A stretch of DNA of 26,378 nucleotides from Turicibacter sp. (GCA_030531025.1 JAUMTV010000040.1:1-26378); one strand, 5' to 3'; counted from the first letter of the stretch, positions 1-8,007 are shown. Notes: generated from the letters alone by a model not told the origin. A program made the numbers and translations.

Positions 1-2
1 AT

Positions 3-944
3 TTGGAAAGGGTAAAAAAAATTAAAAAGAAAAGTGTAACATCAAATCCAAATTCTATGATGTCGGAATTAAATGTTTTTAGTGAATATTATAATATGAT
101 ATTTTTATCAGAGTTAATTGCATATGAAAAAGTAAAAGAAACAATTATTAATAATAAAATATATTTAAAAAATATATATGAGTATGTGGGAACTATAGAT
201 GCTTTGATAGGAATTGCTTCTTTTAGAGACTCTTTAGAGTATTATTCTAAACCAAATTTAAAAATAAGTAATAATAGAGAATCAAACTTAATTGAATTTA
301 AAGAAATATATCACCCACTAATTGAAGACCCTGTAACAAATTCCTTGAAAGTAAAAGGTGGAGTATTGATAACAGGTTCCAATGCTTCTGGTAAATCTAC
401 TTTTATAAAGAGTATAGCAATAAATCAAATTTTAGCTCAAAGTATTTTTACAACTTGTGCCAGGGAATATAATTCATCCATATTTAATATATATACATCT
501 ATGGCGCTTAAGGATGATGTTTTAAATAATGAAAGTTATTATATTGTTGAGATAAAATCTTTGAAAAGAATTACAGAGAAGTCTAGAGACATTGTACCAT
601 GTTTATGTTTTGTTGATGAAATTTTAAGAGGAACAAATACAATAGAAAGAATTGCTTCTTCTAGTGAAGTATTGAAACATTTGAATAAATCAAATTGTAT
701 ATGTTTCGCAGCAACTCATGATATTGAACTTACTTATTTGTTAGAAGGTGAATTTGAAAATTATCATTTTGAAGAAGAAATAACAGATAATGATATTATG
801 TTTGACTATAAGTTAAATCCTGGTAGAGCTAAATCAAGAAATGCTATTAAGTTATTGTCATTAATGGGATATAAAGATGAAATTGTTAATAATGCTAATA
901 ATAGAGCAGAGAACTTTGTTAAAACAGGCAAATGGGAGAAGTAA
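3..944 (+). CDS. MutS-family ATPase, C-terminal part (5' end outside window)
   Basis: The reading frame is open to the left edge, so the N-terminus lies outside the window; the in-frame TTG at position 3 has no ribosome binding site and is probably not the start. The visible part ends in a MutS domain V ATPase. It shows a Walker A loop GSNASGKST at about residues 125-133 of this fragment, a Walker B segment LCFVDEILRGTNTIER, and an AATHDIELT segment typical of the MutS switch histidine. The upstream part looks like a helical lever/clamp region. MutS-family ATPases of this short type lack a clear mismatch-recognition domain, and their role is poorly known, so calling it a mismatch repair enzyme would go too far. 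The stop codon lies inside a palindrome that probably terminates transcription. Family assignment is secure; function and full length are not. Confidence 0.85.
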   Translation: MERVKKIKKKSVTSNPNSMMSELNVFSEYYNMIFLSELIAYEKVKETIINNKIYLKNIYEYVGTIDALIGIASFRDSLEYYSKPNLKISNNRESNLIEFKEIYHPLIEDPVTNSLKVKGGVLITGSNASGKSTFIKSIAINQILAQSIFTTCAREYNSSIFNIYTSMALKDDVLNNESYYIVEIKSLKRITEKSRDIVPCLCFVDEILRGTNTIERIASSSEVLKHLNKSNCICFAATHDIELTYLLEGEFENYHFEEEITDNDIMFDYKLNPGRAKSRNAIKLLSLMGYKDEIVNNANNRAENFVKTGKWEK

Positions 945-976
945 AAAAGAGATATGATATCATATCTCTTTTTTAC
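941..976. terminator. Bidirectional intrinsic terminator (perfect 36-bp palindrome)
   Basis: Every base of the 36-bp segment pairs in a palindrome centred on ATGATATCAT, with an A-run on the left and a T-run on the right. It can therefore form a hairpin followed by U's on either strand. It sits between the convergent mutS-like gene, whose TAA stop is inside it, and the XRE-cupin regulator. Confidence 0.85.
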
Positions 977-982
977 TGTCAA

Positions 983-1555
983 TTATACTTTAAATGGATT
1001 AGGGCTATTAACTGTAAGTATTTTTACTATCTTTGAAGTATTATTTCTCCAATTGTGAGGAGAAATAGATTTAATATGAGCACTATCTCCTGGATATAAG
1101 TCAGTCTGGGTATTATCAACATTTAGTGTTAATATTCCTTCTAATACATATATAAACTCTTCACCTTCATGAGAATATAGTTCAATATTTTCTTGATCAT
1201 CATCTTTGTGAGGCATTACTTCTTGTATTCTAGGTAATATATCATAGCTAAGAGCATTTTTATTTAAGTTATATTGAATTATTTCAGGATTTATAGAAGT
1301 ATATTTTTTTTCATAGCTTCTTACAATGCTTGTTGTACCTGAGTCGCTAGTAACATCAAAAAAATCTAATACATCAACGTCTAGTACTTTTGCTATTTTT
1401 GCTAAAGAGTCTATTGCGATGCTAGTCATACCTCTTTCTAATTGAGATAAAAATCCCGTAGATAAATTTGTTTGTTCACTTAAATATTTTAGTGTAAACT
1501 TTTTTTGACTTCTTAGTTCTTTAATTTTTAAACCGATTGTTGTGTTATAGTTCAT
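983..1555 (-). CDS. XRE-family transcriptional regulator with C-terminal cupin domain
   Basis: A 190-aa protein with an N-terminal helix-turn-helix of the XRE type (about residues 8-65; recognisable LSEQTNLSTGFLSQLERG). A C-terminal cupin follows (about 127-187; HEGEEFIYVLEG, PGDSAHI and PHNWRN). This architecture is that of small-molecule-responsive regulators in which the cupin binds an effector or metal. The ATG is preceded by GAGGGG (1570-1565) at 9-nt spacing. The gene is divergent from the hydroxyproline dehydratase operon across about 209 bp holding two copies of a dyad, so it is the natural candidate regulator of that operon and of itself. The effector (hydroxyproline, proline or P5C) is only inferred. 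I do not know a characterised orthologue. Confidence 0.9.
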   Translation of the reverse strand: MNYNTTIGLKIKELRSQKKFTLKYLSEQTNLSTGFLSQLERGMTSIAIDSLAKIAKVLDVDVLDFFDVTSDSGTTSIVRSYEKKYTSINPEIIQYNLNKNALSYDILPRIQEVMPHKDDDQENIELYSHEGEEFIYVLEGILTLNVDNTQTDLYPGDSAHIKSISPHNWRNNTSKIVKILTVNSPNPFKV

Positions 1556-1596
1556 AAAGCTTAACCCCTCTACTAATATTTTTAGTAATTAATTAA

Positions 1597-1625
1597 ATGT
1601 TAAAATATTTTGTAATTGTTGTCAA
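1597..1625 (-). promoter_or_regulatory. Sigma-A-type promoter of the XRE-cupin gene
   Basis: On the minus strand a consensus TTGACA (1625-1620) is followed by a 17-bp spacer and TAACAT (1602-1597), about 40 bp upstream of the regulator's start codon. One TTCA-N6-TGAA dyad (1645-1660) lies about 20 bp upstream of its -35. Confidence 0.65.
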
Positions 1626-1644
1626 TTTGCTACAATCAAAACCG

Positions 1645-1660
1645 TTTCATATATGTGAAA
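1645..1660. promoter_or_regulatory. Putative operator, copy 1 of a TTCA-N6-TGAA dyad
   Basis: TTTCATATATGTGAAA is an interrupted inverted repeat (TTCA, six bases, TGAA). A near copy occurs 91 bp downstream at 1736-1751. Both lie in the divergent region between the XRE-cupin gene and the hydroxyproline operon. This copy is upstream of both predicted promoters, a position that suits an activator or a looping repressor. Confidence 0.5.
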
Positions 1661-1688
1661 AAATATACAAAAATAATCAAAAAAGTAA

Positions 1689-1717
1689 ATGACAAAAGCA
1701 TAACAATGTACTACTAT
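1689..1717 (+). promoter_or_regulatory. Probable promoter of the hydroxyproline operon
   Basis: ATGACA (1689-1694) and TACTAT (1712-1717) are separated by 17 bp; transcription would start near 1724. The -35 matches consensus at five of six positions but the -10 at only four. Such a weak box would fit a regulated promoter. Confidence 0.45.
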
Positions 1718-1735
1718 GAAAGTAACGAATCAAAT

Positions 1736-1751
1736 ATTCATAATTGTGAAA
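1736..1751. promoter_or_regulatory. Putative operator, copy 2 of the dyad, just before the activase RBS
   Basis: ATTCATAATTGTGAAA matches copy 1 (1645-1660) at 13 of 16 positions and keeps the TTCA-N6-TGAA arms. It lies downstream of the predicted start point and ends two bases before the GGGGGA ribosome binding site, where a bound protein would block transcription. Confidence 0.5.
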
Positions 1752-1764
1752 ATGGGGGAATGTA

Positions 1765-2676
1765 ATGAAGATACCAAATATAGTTAGTATTCAAAAATAT
1801 TCTATACATGACGGAGATGGAATTCGGACTACAGTATTTTTTAAAGGATGTTTGTTACATTGTTGGTGGTGTCATAATCCAGAAAGTCAAAACTTTAAAC
1901 CTGAACTTATGTATAACAAAGAGAAGTGTTCAGGATGCTTTACTTGTACTAAAGTCTGTGAACATAATCATGCTGATATTGAAAATAATATTGTTATAAA
2001 TGATAGACTAAATTGTACACTATGCGGTAAATGTTTAGATTATTGTGCAAATAATGCTAGAGAAATTGTTGGTAAACAATACTCAGTTATGGATATTGTG
2101 AAAGAAGTTGAAAAAGATAGTATGTTTTATGAATCTTCTTATGGGGGGATAACGTTGTCAGGAGGAGAGGTCATGACACAAGATATGGAATTTATAGTAT
2201 CTTTGTTAAAAAAACTTAAACGAAAAGGATATAATGTAGCAATTGATACTTGTGGTCATGCACCTAAAGAAAATTATAAAAATGTTTTACCATACGTGGA
2301 TACATTTTTATATGATATAAAATTAATGGATAATGAAAAACATAAAAAATATATGGGAAAAGGTAATGAACTTATATTAAAAAATTTAGAATATGTAAGT
2401 AGTCAAGGCGCTAATATTTATATTAGAATACCTGTGATTGGTGGAGTGAATGATAGTGATAAAGAAATAGAAGATATAATTAATTACTTAAAAGATAATA
2501 TTTCTGTCAGTCAAGTAAATTTATTGCCTTATCATGATATTTCATCTAGTAAATATGAAAGACTAGATATGATTTATAAAGGTAAAGAATTTAGTATACC
2601 AAGTGAAGAAAGAATGGAAGAATTAAGAAATATGTTTATACAAAAAGGGTTTAATAATACAAAAATAGGGGGATAG
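1765..2676 (+). CDS. Glycyl-radical-enzyme activating enzyme (HypD activase, radical SAM)
   Basis: A 303-aa radical SAM protein that installs the glycyl radical on the enzyme encoded just downstream. The SAM-cluster motif is C29-x3-C33-x2-C36, placed in FKGCLLHCWWCHNPES. An eight-cysteine ferredoxin-like insert follows (C55, C58, C61, C65 and C84, C87, C90, C94), typical of activases for dehydratase and decarboxylase glycyl-radical enzymes and absent from PFL activase. TLSGGEV and the later radical SAM core are intact. GGGGGA (1754-1759) precedes the ATG by five bases. The gene ends 4 nt before hypD, whose ribosome binding site lies inside the end of this gene, so the two are translationally close and surely co-transcribed. 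Substrate specificity is taken from the neighbour. Confidence 0.93.
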   Translation: MKIPNIVSIQKYSIHDGDGIRTTVFFKGCLLHCWWCHNPESQNFKPELMYNKEKCSGCFTCTKVCEHNHADIENNIVINDRLNCTLCGKCLDYCANNAREIVGKQYSVMDIVKEVEKDSMFYESSYGGITLSGGEVMTQDMEFIVSLLKKLKRKGYNVAIDTCGHAPKENYKNVLPYVDTFLYDIKLMDNEKHKKYMGKGNELILKNLEYVSSQGANIYIRIPVIGGVNDSDKEIEDIINYLKDNISVSQVNLLPYHDISSSKYERLDMIYKGKEFSIPSEERMEELRNMFIQKGFNNTKIGG

Positions 2677-2680
2677 AAAA

Positions 2681-5053
2681 ATGGAAAGAGGAATGAATGA
2701 AAGAATTAAAAAGCTAAGAAAACAAAGTGTAGAAGCTACACCACATATTTATATGGAAAGAGCAGACTTAATGACAGATGCTTATATGGAATATGAAGGA
2801 ACTGTATCAGTACCTGAGATGAGAGCATTAGCTTTCAAGCATTTTATGGAAAATAAAAAACTTTGCATCAATGATGGTGAGTTAATAGTAGGAGAAAAAG
2901 GGGACTCTCCACAATCATCTCCATCTTTTCCAGAGTTATGTTGTCATACATTAGAAGATATGAAGGTTATGAATGATAGAGAATTAATTTTCTTCAAAGT
3001 TAATGAAGAAGATTTTAAATTACAAAAAGAAAAAATAATTCCTTTTTGGGAAAAGCGTTCTATAAGAAATAAAATATTAAATGCAATGACTGATGAATGG
3101 AAAGCTTGTTATGAAAGTGGAATATTTACAGAATTTATGGAGCAACGTGGACCAGGACATACAGTTGGTTCTAGAAAAATTTATGAAAAAGGATTTTTAG
3201 ATTACAAAAAAGATATTCAAGATGCAAAATCTAAAATAGATTATCTAAATGATAGAGAAGCAATAGATAAAATAGCACAATTAAATGCTATGGAAATATG
3301 TTGTGATGCAATAATGACACTTGGTGAAAGATATGCTAAATATGCAAGAGAATTAGCTGAATTAGAAAAAGATTCAGTTAGAAAGGAAGAGTTATTACAA
3401 ATAGCTGCTAACTGTGATGTTGTACCATCTCATAAACCTCAAACTTATTGGCAAGCAATCCAAATGTATTGGTTTGTTCATTTAGGGGTTACTACTGAGT
3501 TAAATCCATGGGATGCTTATAGTCCAGGTAGATTAGATCAACATTTATATCCATTCTATGTAAAAGATACAGATGCTGGTACTTTAGATGATGAAAAAGC
3601 ATTAGAATTATTAGAATGTTTATGGGTTAAATTTAATAACCAACCAGCTCCACCTAAGGTAGGTATAACATTAAAAGAAAGTGGTACTTATACAGACTTT
3701 GTAAATATAAACACAGGTGGTATAGCTGAAGACGGAAGAGACGGAGTAAATGATGTAAGCTACTTGATTCTTGATTGTATGGATGAAATGAAACTATTAC
3801 AACCAAGTTCCAATGTACAAATCAGTAAAAAAACACCAAGAAGATTTTTAAAGCGTGCTTGTGAGATATCAAGAAAAGGATGGGGTCAACCAGCATTTTA
3901 CAATACAGAAGCTATAATACAAGAATTACTTAATGCAGGTAAAACTATAGAAGATGCAAGAATGGGTGGAACTAGTGGATGTGTTGAAACTGGAGCATTT
4001 GGTAACGAAGCTTATATATTAACAGGATACTTTAACCTTCCTAAAATATTAGAATTAACTTTATATAATGGTTATGATAAAGTAAACAAGAAACAATTAG
4101 GTTTACAACTTGGATATGCTAAAGATTTCAAGTCATATGAAGAATTATTAGAAGCATATAAAAAACAAATAGAATACTTTGTTGATATAAAAATAAAAGG
4201 AAGTAATGTTATTGAAGAAATATATGCAAGATATATGCCAGCTCCATTTTTATCAATTATTACAAATGATTGTATATCAACTGGAAAAGATTATAATGCT
4301 GGAGGTGCTAGATATAATACATCTTATATACAAGGTGTTGGTATAGGAACAATAACAGACTCTTTAGCTTCAATTAAATATAATGTTTATGATAATCAAA
4401 AATTTACAATGGAAGAATTGACTAAGGCATTAGAAGATAATTTTGAAGGTCATGAAATAATTAAAAACCTTATAACTAATAAAACACCTAAGTATGGAAA
4501 TGATGATGATTATGCAGATGAGATAATGAAAGATTTATTTAATTTCTATCAAAAAACTATAACTGGAAGACCAAATATGAGAGGTGGTCATTATAGAGTA
4601 AATATGCTTCCTACTACTTGTCATGTATATTTTGGTGAAGTTATGATGGCAAGTCCAGATGGACGTTTGGCTCAAAAGCCAGTATCAGAAGGAATATCAC
4701 CATCTAAAGGTGGAGATACAAATGGACCAACAGCTGTTATAAAATCAGCTTCAAAAATGGATCACTTAAAAACAGGAGGGACTTTATTAAATCAAAAATT
4801 CACTCCAGGTGTTGTTGCGGGAGAAAATGGTCTAGATCAAATGGCTAACTTAGTAAGAGCATATTTTGATATGGATGGACATCATATACAATTCAATGTA
4901 ATTGATAAGCAAACATTAATAGATGCACAAAACAATCCAGAAGAATACAAAGATTTAATAGTAAGGGTTGCAGGATATAGTGATCACTTTAGAAATTTAA
5001 GCAAGGCCCTACAAGATGAAATAATTGAACGTACTGAGCAATCTTTTAATTAA
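2681..5053 (+). CDS. hypD: trans-4-hydroxy-L-proline dehydratase (glycyl radical enzyme)
   Basis: A 790-aa glycyl-radical enzyme converting trans-4-hydroxy-L-proline to (S)-1-pyrroline-5-carboxylate plus water. The active-site segment GGTSGCVETG places the thiyl cysteine at C434 and the general base at E436. The C-terminal VRVAGYSDHF places the glycyl radical at G765. These residues and their numbering match, from memory, the characterised Clostridioides difficile HypD (789 aa), and long stretches such as KVGITLKES and GGARYN are shared. Other dehydratase-type family members would not be expected to have proC as the next gene. The activase is immediately upstream and proC downstream, so the product is reduced to L-proline, which can feed Stickland reduction. 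No internal lesion is seen. Confidence 0.96.
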   Translation: MERGMNERIKKLRKQSVEATPHIYMERADLMTDAYMEYEGTVSVPEMRALAFKHFMENKKLCINDGELIVGEKGDSPQSSPSFPELCCHTLEDMKVMNDRELIFFKVNEEDFKLQKEKIIPFWEKRSIRNKILNAMTDEWKACYESGIFTEFMEQRGPGHTVGSRKIYEKGFLDYKKDIQDAKSKIDYLNDREAIDKIAQLNAMEICCDAIMTLGERYAKYARELAELEKDSVRKEELLQIAANCDVVPSHKPQTYWQAIQMYWFVHLGVTTELNPWDAYSPGRLDQHLYPFYVKDTDAGTLDDEKALELLECLWVKFNNQPAPPKVGITLKESGTYTDFVNINTGGIAEDGRDGVNDVSYLILDCMDEMKLLQPSSNVQISKKTPRRFLKRACEISRKGWGQPAFYNTEAIIQELLNAGKTIEDARMGGTSGCVETGAFGNEAYILTGYFNLPKILELTLYNGYDKVNKKQLGLQLGYAKDFKSYEELLEAYKKQIEYFVDIKIKGSNVIEEIYARYMPAPFLSIITNDCISTGKDYNAGGARYNTSYIQGVGIGTITDSLASIKYNVYDNQKFTMEELTKALEDNFEGHEIIKNLITNKTPKYGNDDDYADEIMKDLFNFYQKTITGRPNMRGGHYRVNMLPTTCHVYFGEVMMASPDGRLAQKPVSEGISPSKGGDTNGPTAVIKSASKMDHLKTGGTLLNQKFTPGVVAGENGLDQMANLVRAYFDMDGHHIQFNVIDKQTLIDAQNNPEEYKDLIVRVAGYSDHFRNLSKALQDEIIERTEQSFN

Positions 5054-5071
5054 AAAATTAACATGTTATTA

Positions 5072-5114
5072 AAAGTTATTAGCTTAATTTAATTCAAATT
5101 AAGCTAATAACTTT
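5072..5114 (+). terminator. Perfect 19-bp hairpin between hypD and proC
   Basis: Left arm 5072-5090 and right arm 5096-5114 are exact reverse complements with a 5-nt loop. Only CTTTGATTAATT follows, so there is no proper U-tract. It may be a leaky terminator or an RNA-stabilising processing hairpin that sets hypD and proC to different levels. Confidence 0.55.
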
Positions 5115-5145
5115 GATTAATTATACAAAAAGGGAGATGTCAAAT

Positions 5146-5946
5146 ATGAGTAAAAAACTTGGTTTTATAGGAGCAGGTAACATGGCAAAAGCTATGATGG
5201 GAGGAATAATAAGAAATGAAATAATTTCTTGTGATGAGATAATTGCATCAGATGCATATGTTCCAAGCTTAGACGCAGCAAAAGAAAATTTAAATATTTC
5301 TACTACAAAAAGTAATCTTAAGGTAGTTGAAGAAGCTGAGATTATAGTATTATCTGTTAAGCCTCAATATTACGCTACAGTTATAAAAGAAATAAAAGAT
5401 TCAGTTAAAGAAAATCAAATAATAGTAACAATAGCACCTGGTCAAACAATAGAAAGATTAAATTATTTATTTGAAAAACCAGTTAAAATAGTAAGAACTA
5501 TGCCTAATACTCCAGCATTAGTTTGTGAAGGTATAACAGGAGTTTGTCATAATGAATTAGTGAGCAAAGAAGAATTGGATTATGTTTGTAAAATACTTGG
5601 AGGCTTTGGACAAGTGGAAGTAGTTCCAGAAAACTTAATGGACGTGGTTGTATCTGTTAGCGGTAGTTCACCAGCTTATGTATATATGTTTATAGAAGCT
5701 ATGGCAGATGCTGCAGTTCTTGACGGAATGCCAAGAGATAAAGCTTATAAGTTTGCTGCACAAGCAGTTATGGGAAGTGCAAAAATGATACTAGATACTA
5801 ATAAACATCCAGGAGAATTGAAAGATATGGTTTGTTCTCCAGGAGGGACAACAATAGAGGCAGTTCGTGTATTAGAGGAAAAAGGATTTAGAAGTGCCAT
5901 AATAGAATGTATGAAAGCATGTGTAAAAAAAGCTAGAGGACTATAA
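5146..5946 (+). CDS. proC: Pyrroline-5-carboxylate reductase
   Basis: A 266-aa NAD(P)H-dependent reductase making L-proline from 1-pyrroline-5-carboxylate, the HypD product. The N-terminal Rossmann motif is LGFIGAGNMAKAM. The C-terminal dimerisation domain carries VSVSGSSPAYVYMFIEAMADAA and the PGGTTIEAVRVLEEKGFR signature of P5C reductases. The frame is open further upstream, from a TTG at 5113 and an ATG at 5137, but AGGGAG (5131-5136) abuts 5137. ATG 5146 has correct 9-nt spacing and gives the usual MSKKLGF start. The gene is 92 bp after hypD across a strong hairpin, in the same direction. With HypD it forms a two-step hydroxyproline-to-proline route. Assignment is secure. Confidence 0.95.
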   Translation: MSKKLGFIGAGNMAKAMMGGIIRNEIISCDEIIASDAYVPSLDAAKENLNISTTKSNLKVVEEAEIIVLSVKPQYYATVIKEIKDSVKENQIIVTIAPGQTIERLNYLFEKPVKIVRTMPNTPALVCEGITGVCHNELVSKEELDYVCKILGGFGQVEVVPENLMDVVVSVSGSSPAYVYMFIEAMADAAVLDGMPRDKAYKFAAQAVMGSAKMILDTNKHPGELKDMVCSPGGTTIEAVRVLEEKGFRSAIIECMKACVKKARGL

Positions 5947-5976
5947 AATAGATTTATTCATAAAGGAGAAATATAA

Positions 5977-6291
5977 ATGGAATTTAATAATGTTAAAATA
6001 GTAAAAAAAGCTACAGTATACTTTGATGGGAAAGTAAGTAGTAGAACTATATACTTAGAAAATGGAGAGCGTAAGACATTAGGATTTATGGCAGAAGGTG
6101 AATATGAATTTAATACAGATGTAGAAGAATTGATGGAAGTTCTTGGCGGAGAAATGGATGTTTGTTTACCTGGTGAAACAGAGTTTAAAACTTATAAAGA
6201 AGGGGATAGTTTTGTAGTACCAGAAAAATCTGTATTCAAGGTAACAGTAAAAACATACGGAGATTACTGCTGTTCTTATAAAGACAAGTAA
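5977..6291 (+). CDS. ppnP: Pyrimidine/purine nucleoside phosphorylase, PpnP (DUF1255) family
   Basis: A 104-aa single-domain cupin-like protein of the PpnP (YaiE, formerly DUF1255) family. E. coli PpnP phosphorolyses a broad set of nucleosides to base and ribose-1-phosphate. The diagnostic run is seen: [16 protein letters not shown], the [16 protein letters not shown] turn, and [17 protein letters not shown] near the C-terminus. AAGGAGA precedes the ATG. It lies 30 bp after proC with no terminator between, and a strong terminator follows, so it is probably the last gene of the hydroxyproline transcript or is reached by read-through. No metabolic link between nucleoside phosphorolysis and hydroxyproline is obvious, and a different substrate in this lineage is possible. 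Confidence 0.8.
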   Translation: MEFNNVKIVKKATVYFDGKVSSRTIYLENGERKTLGFMAEGEYEFNTDVEELMEVLGGEMDVCLPGETEFKTYKEGDSFVVPEKSVFKVTVKTYGDYCCSYKDK

Positions 6292-6343
6292 AATACCTAA
6301 AAATTAAAAATAATAATATTACAAAGAGAATACTGTATATTTG

Positions 6344-6372
6344 AAATATCTCACTGAGGTGAGATATTTTTT
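6344..6372 (+). terminator. Intrinsic terminator after ppnP
   Basis: AAATATCTCAC (6344-6354) pairs perfectly with GTGAGATATTT (6359-6369) around a 4-nt loop, followed by a T-run to 6372. Confidence 0.9.
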
Positions 6373-6653
6373 CTTGCAAGGATATTACATTGTTTTAAAC
6401 TTATGAAGAATACTTAGAATTAAGTTGCATCAACATACCTGTGAAATTGTAAAATTATTAAATTTTGATCAAATTCATTGTTTGAAAGGAAGGAAATGAT
6501 TTGCTTACATGGTGAATCAAGAGAAGAGAATTTATTATAAAATAAAAAATTAATTATACATATTTCTCACCTATTATACTAAAAGTTTCGTTAAAATAAT
6601 AGTTAGAGTTGAATAAACTATATAAGAAAATAATTAGTAAAGGGGGACGTAGA
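6373..6653 (+). other. Intergenic stretch with a possible 14-codon mini-ORF
   Basis: No conserved gene is seen here. One very short frame (ATG 6496, stop 6538-6540; reads MICLHGESREENLL) follows an AAGGAAGGAA sequence that would be a good ribosome binding site, although the spacing to the ATG is tight. It could be a leader peptide for the gene at 6654 or the remnant of an older gene. AGGGGG at 6641-6646 is the ribosome binding site of the next gene. A weak TATACT lies at 6575-6580 without a matching -35. Confidence 0.25.
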
Positions 6654-7508
6654 ATGGCAAATTTTCTAGATAGTAAAGTAGGAAAACAAATATTAATTAT
6701 TATAGGAATTATATTTAACGCCATAGGTATTAATGGATTTTTGGCACCGGCTGATTTACTAAGTACAGGTTTGGCTGGTATTGTAGTTATATTTAATAAA
6801 CTATTTGGTATTAACCAAGGTATTGCAATTATAATTATGAATATTCCTATATTTTTAATATGTAAAAAGTATGTAGACAAAGAGTTCTTTTTCAGTAGTA
6901 TTATAAATATGTTTATTTTTTCCTTTGCATTAGGTGTGACAGAAAATTTATATAAATATATAACTATTGACGATCTTATGATACAAAGTATATTTGGTGG
7001 AGTACTTATAGGTATTGGAGTAGGTTTAATATTTAAGGCTAATTCTTCTGTTGGAGGATTGGATATAGTTATGGCTACACTTAAATTAAAATATGATATA
7101 TCTATAAAAAATGCATCTTTATTTATTAACTTTTTTATAATATGTGCTGGTGGAATTTTATTTGGTGGTTTAAAGGCTATGTACACATTAATATCTATGT
7201 ATTTAACATCAATATCTATAGAGATGGCTAAAGATTGCTTTAATCAGCAAAAGTTAATTTTATTAATATCAGAAAAGTACACAGAAATAGCAGCTAATAT
7301 AATGAATGCAACATGAAAAGGTGTTACTTTTCTAGATGCGGAAGGAGCTTATTCCCATAATAAGAAGAAAATGATTTACTGTGTAGTATCATCTAATCAA
7401 ATTGCAAAGATAAAAGAGATAATTTACAAAGAAGATAATAATGCTTTTATTTCAATTAATAATATTGACGAAGTAAAAGGTGGAGGTTTTAAAGGTAAGA
7501 AATTATAA
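6654..7508 (+). pseudogene. YitT-family membrane protein interrupted by an in-frame TGA
   Basis: The frame encodes a YitT/DUF161 integral membrane protein. Several hydrophobic segments lie in the first 200 residues, with the family's GINGFLAPADLLSTGLAGI and FKANSSVGGLDIV motifs. A TGA at 7314-7316 stops it after 220 aa, but the same frame then continues to a TAA at 7506-7508 with a clear cytosolic DUF2179 domain (GVTFLDAEGAYS, MIYCVVSSNQIAKIKEI, GGGFKGKK). Full length would be 284 codons, the normal size. The stop falls exactly where the membrane part joins DUF2179, so the truncated form might still insert in the membrane. AGGGGG (6641-6646) fixes ATG 6654; the frame extends upstream to a TTG at 6609 without support. 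A selenocysteine reading is unlikely because no family cysteine is expected there. Confidence 0.8.
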
Positions 7509-7524
7509 TTAATCAATAGTTTTT

Positions 7525-7559
7525 AAAACAGTAATAATATGAGATTATTACTGTTTTTT
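7525..7559 (+). terminator. Intrinsic terminator after the yitT-like gene
   Basis: Arms 7525-7538 and 7544-7557 (AAAACAGTAATAAT and its complement) pair perfectly around a 5-nt loop and end in a T-run. Its presence after the TAA at 7508 supports the full-length frame as the ancestral gene end. Confidence 0.88.
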
Positions 7560-7686
7560 AATATATAAAGAGTTTATTATTAAAATCTTAACAAAATCTT
7601 TATATATATTATTATATCTTAATAAGAACTTAATTTTAGAATTGATATAATAATAATATAAAATTTAAAGTTAGGAGTTTAAAAAT

Positions 7687-8007
7687 ATGTTGGCAATGTG
7701 TGTTAAGAAAAATAATATAAATGATTATATTAATGAGGCTATTTATTATCTAAAAGAAAATAACTATGAAAAAGCTTATAAGAGTATAAAATATGCTATG
7801 ATAGAGGACTTATCATCAGGCGAGATTCATAATTTATTAGGAATTTACTATGAGAAAATAGGCGAATTTAATATGGCTAAAAAACACTATAGAGTCTCTA
7901 GTGACTTAAATCCTAAGCTTAATGCACCAATGAAAAATTTAGAAAGATTAGGTGGTTTTAGATATATATGTAATGATAAATATATAGACTATGGAGAAGG
8001 TATATAA
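7687..8007 (+). CDS. Small tetratricopeptide-repeat protein
   Basis: A 106-aa soluble protein with two TPR-like helix pairs at about residues 10-40 and 43-76. These show the spaced A/Y/G/Y/A pattern (NNYEKAYKSIKYAM, then GEIHNLLGIYYEKIGEFNMAKKHYRVSSDLNP). The last third is not repeat-like and ends in a Tyr/Asp-rich tail. TPR folds bind other proteins, and no partner is evident here. AGGAG (7674-7678) lies 8 nt before the ATG. It is preceded by a terminator and a 127-bp extremely A+T-rich leader, and followed by 210 bp without a gene, so it appears to be a single-gene transcript. Specific function is unknown. Confidence 0.75.
   Translation: MLAMCVKKNNINDYINEAIYYLKENNYEKAYKSIKYAMIEDLSSGEIHNLLGIYYEKIGEFNMAKKHYRVSSDLNPKLNAPMKNLERLGGFRYICNDKYIDYGEGI

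Noticed and set aside
1808..1999. Short open frame inside the activase gene
   Set aside because: Overlaps the radical SAM and ferredoxin coding region in another frame without a ribosome binding site.
6554..7186. Long minus-strand open frame opposite the yitT-like gene
   Set aside because: It mirrors the real membrane protein in another frame, lacks a ribosome binding site, and its composition is that of a shadow frame.
7314..7316. Selenocysteine codon in the yitT-like gene
   Set aside because: No cysteine is expected at that family position and no convincing stem-loop lies at the right distance downstream; a nonsense mutation is simpler.
7585..7610. PhoP-type TTAACA direct repeat before the TPR gene
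   Set aside because: Only one TTAACA-like unit is present; the second is too degenerate in very A+T-rich DNA.
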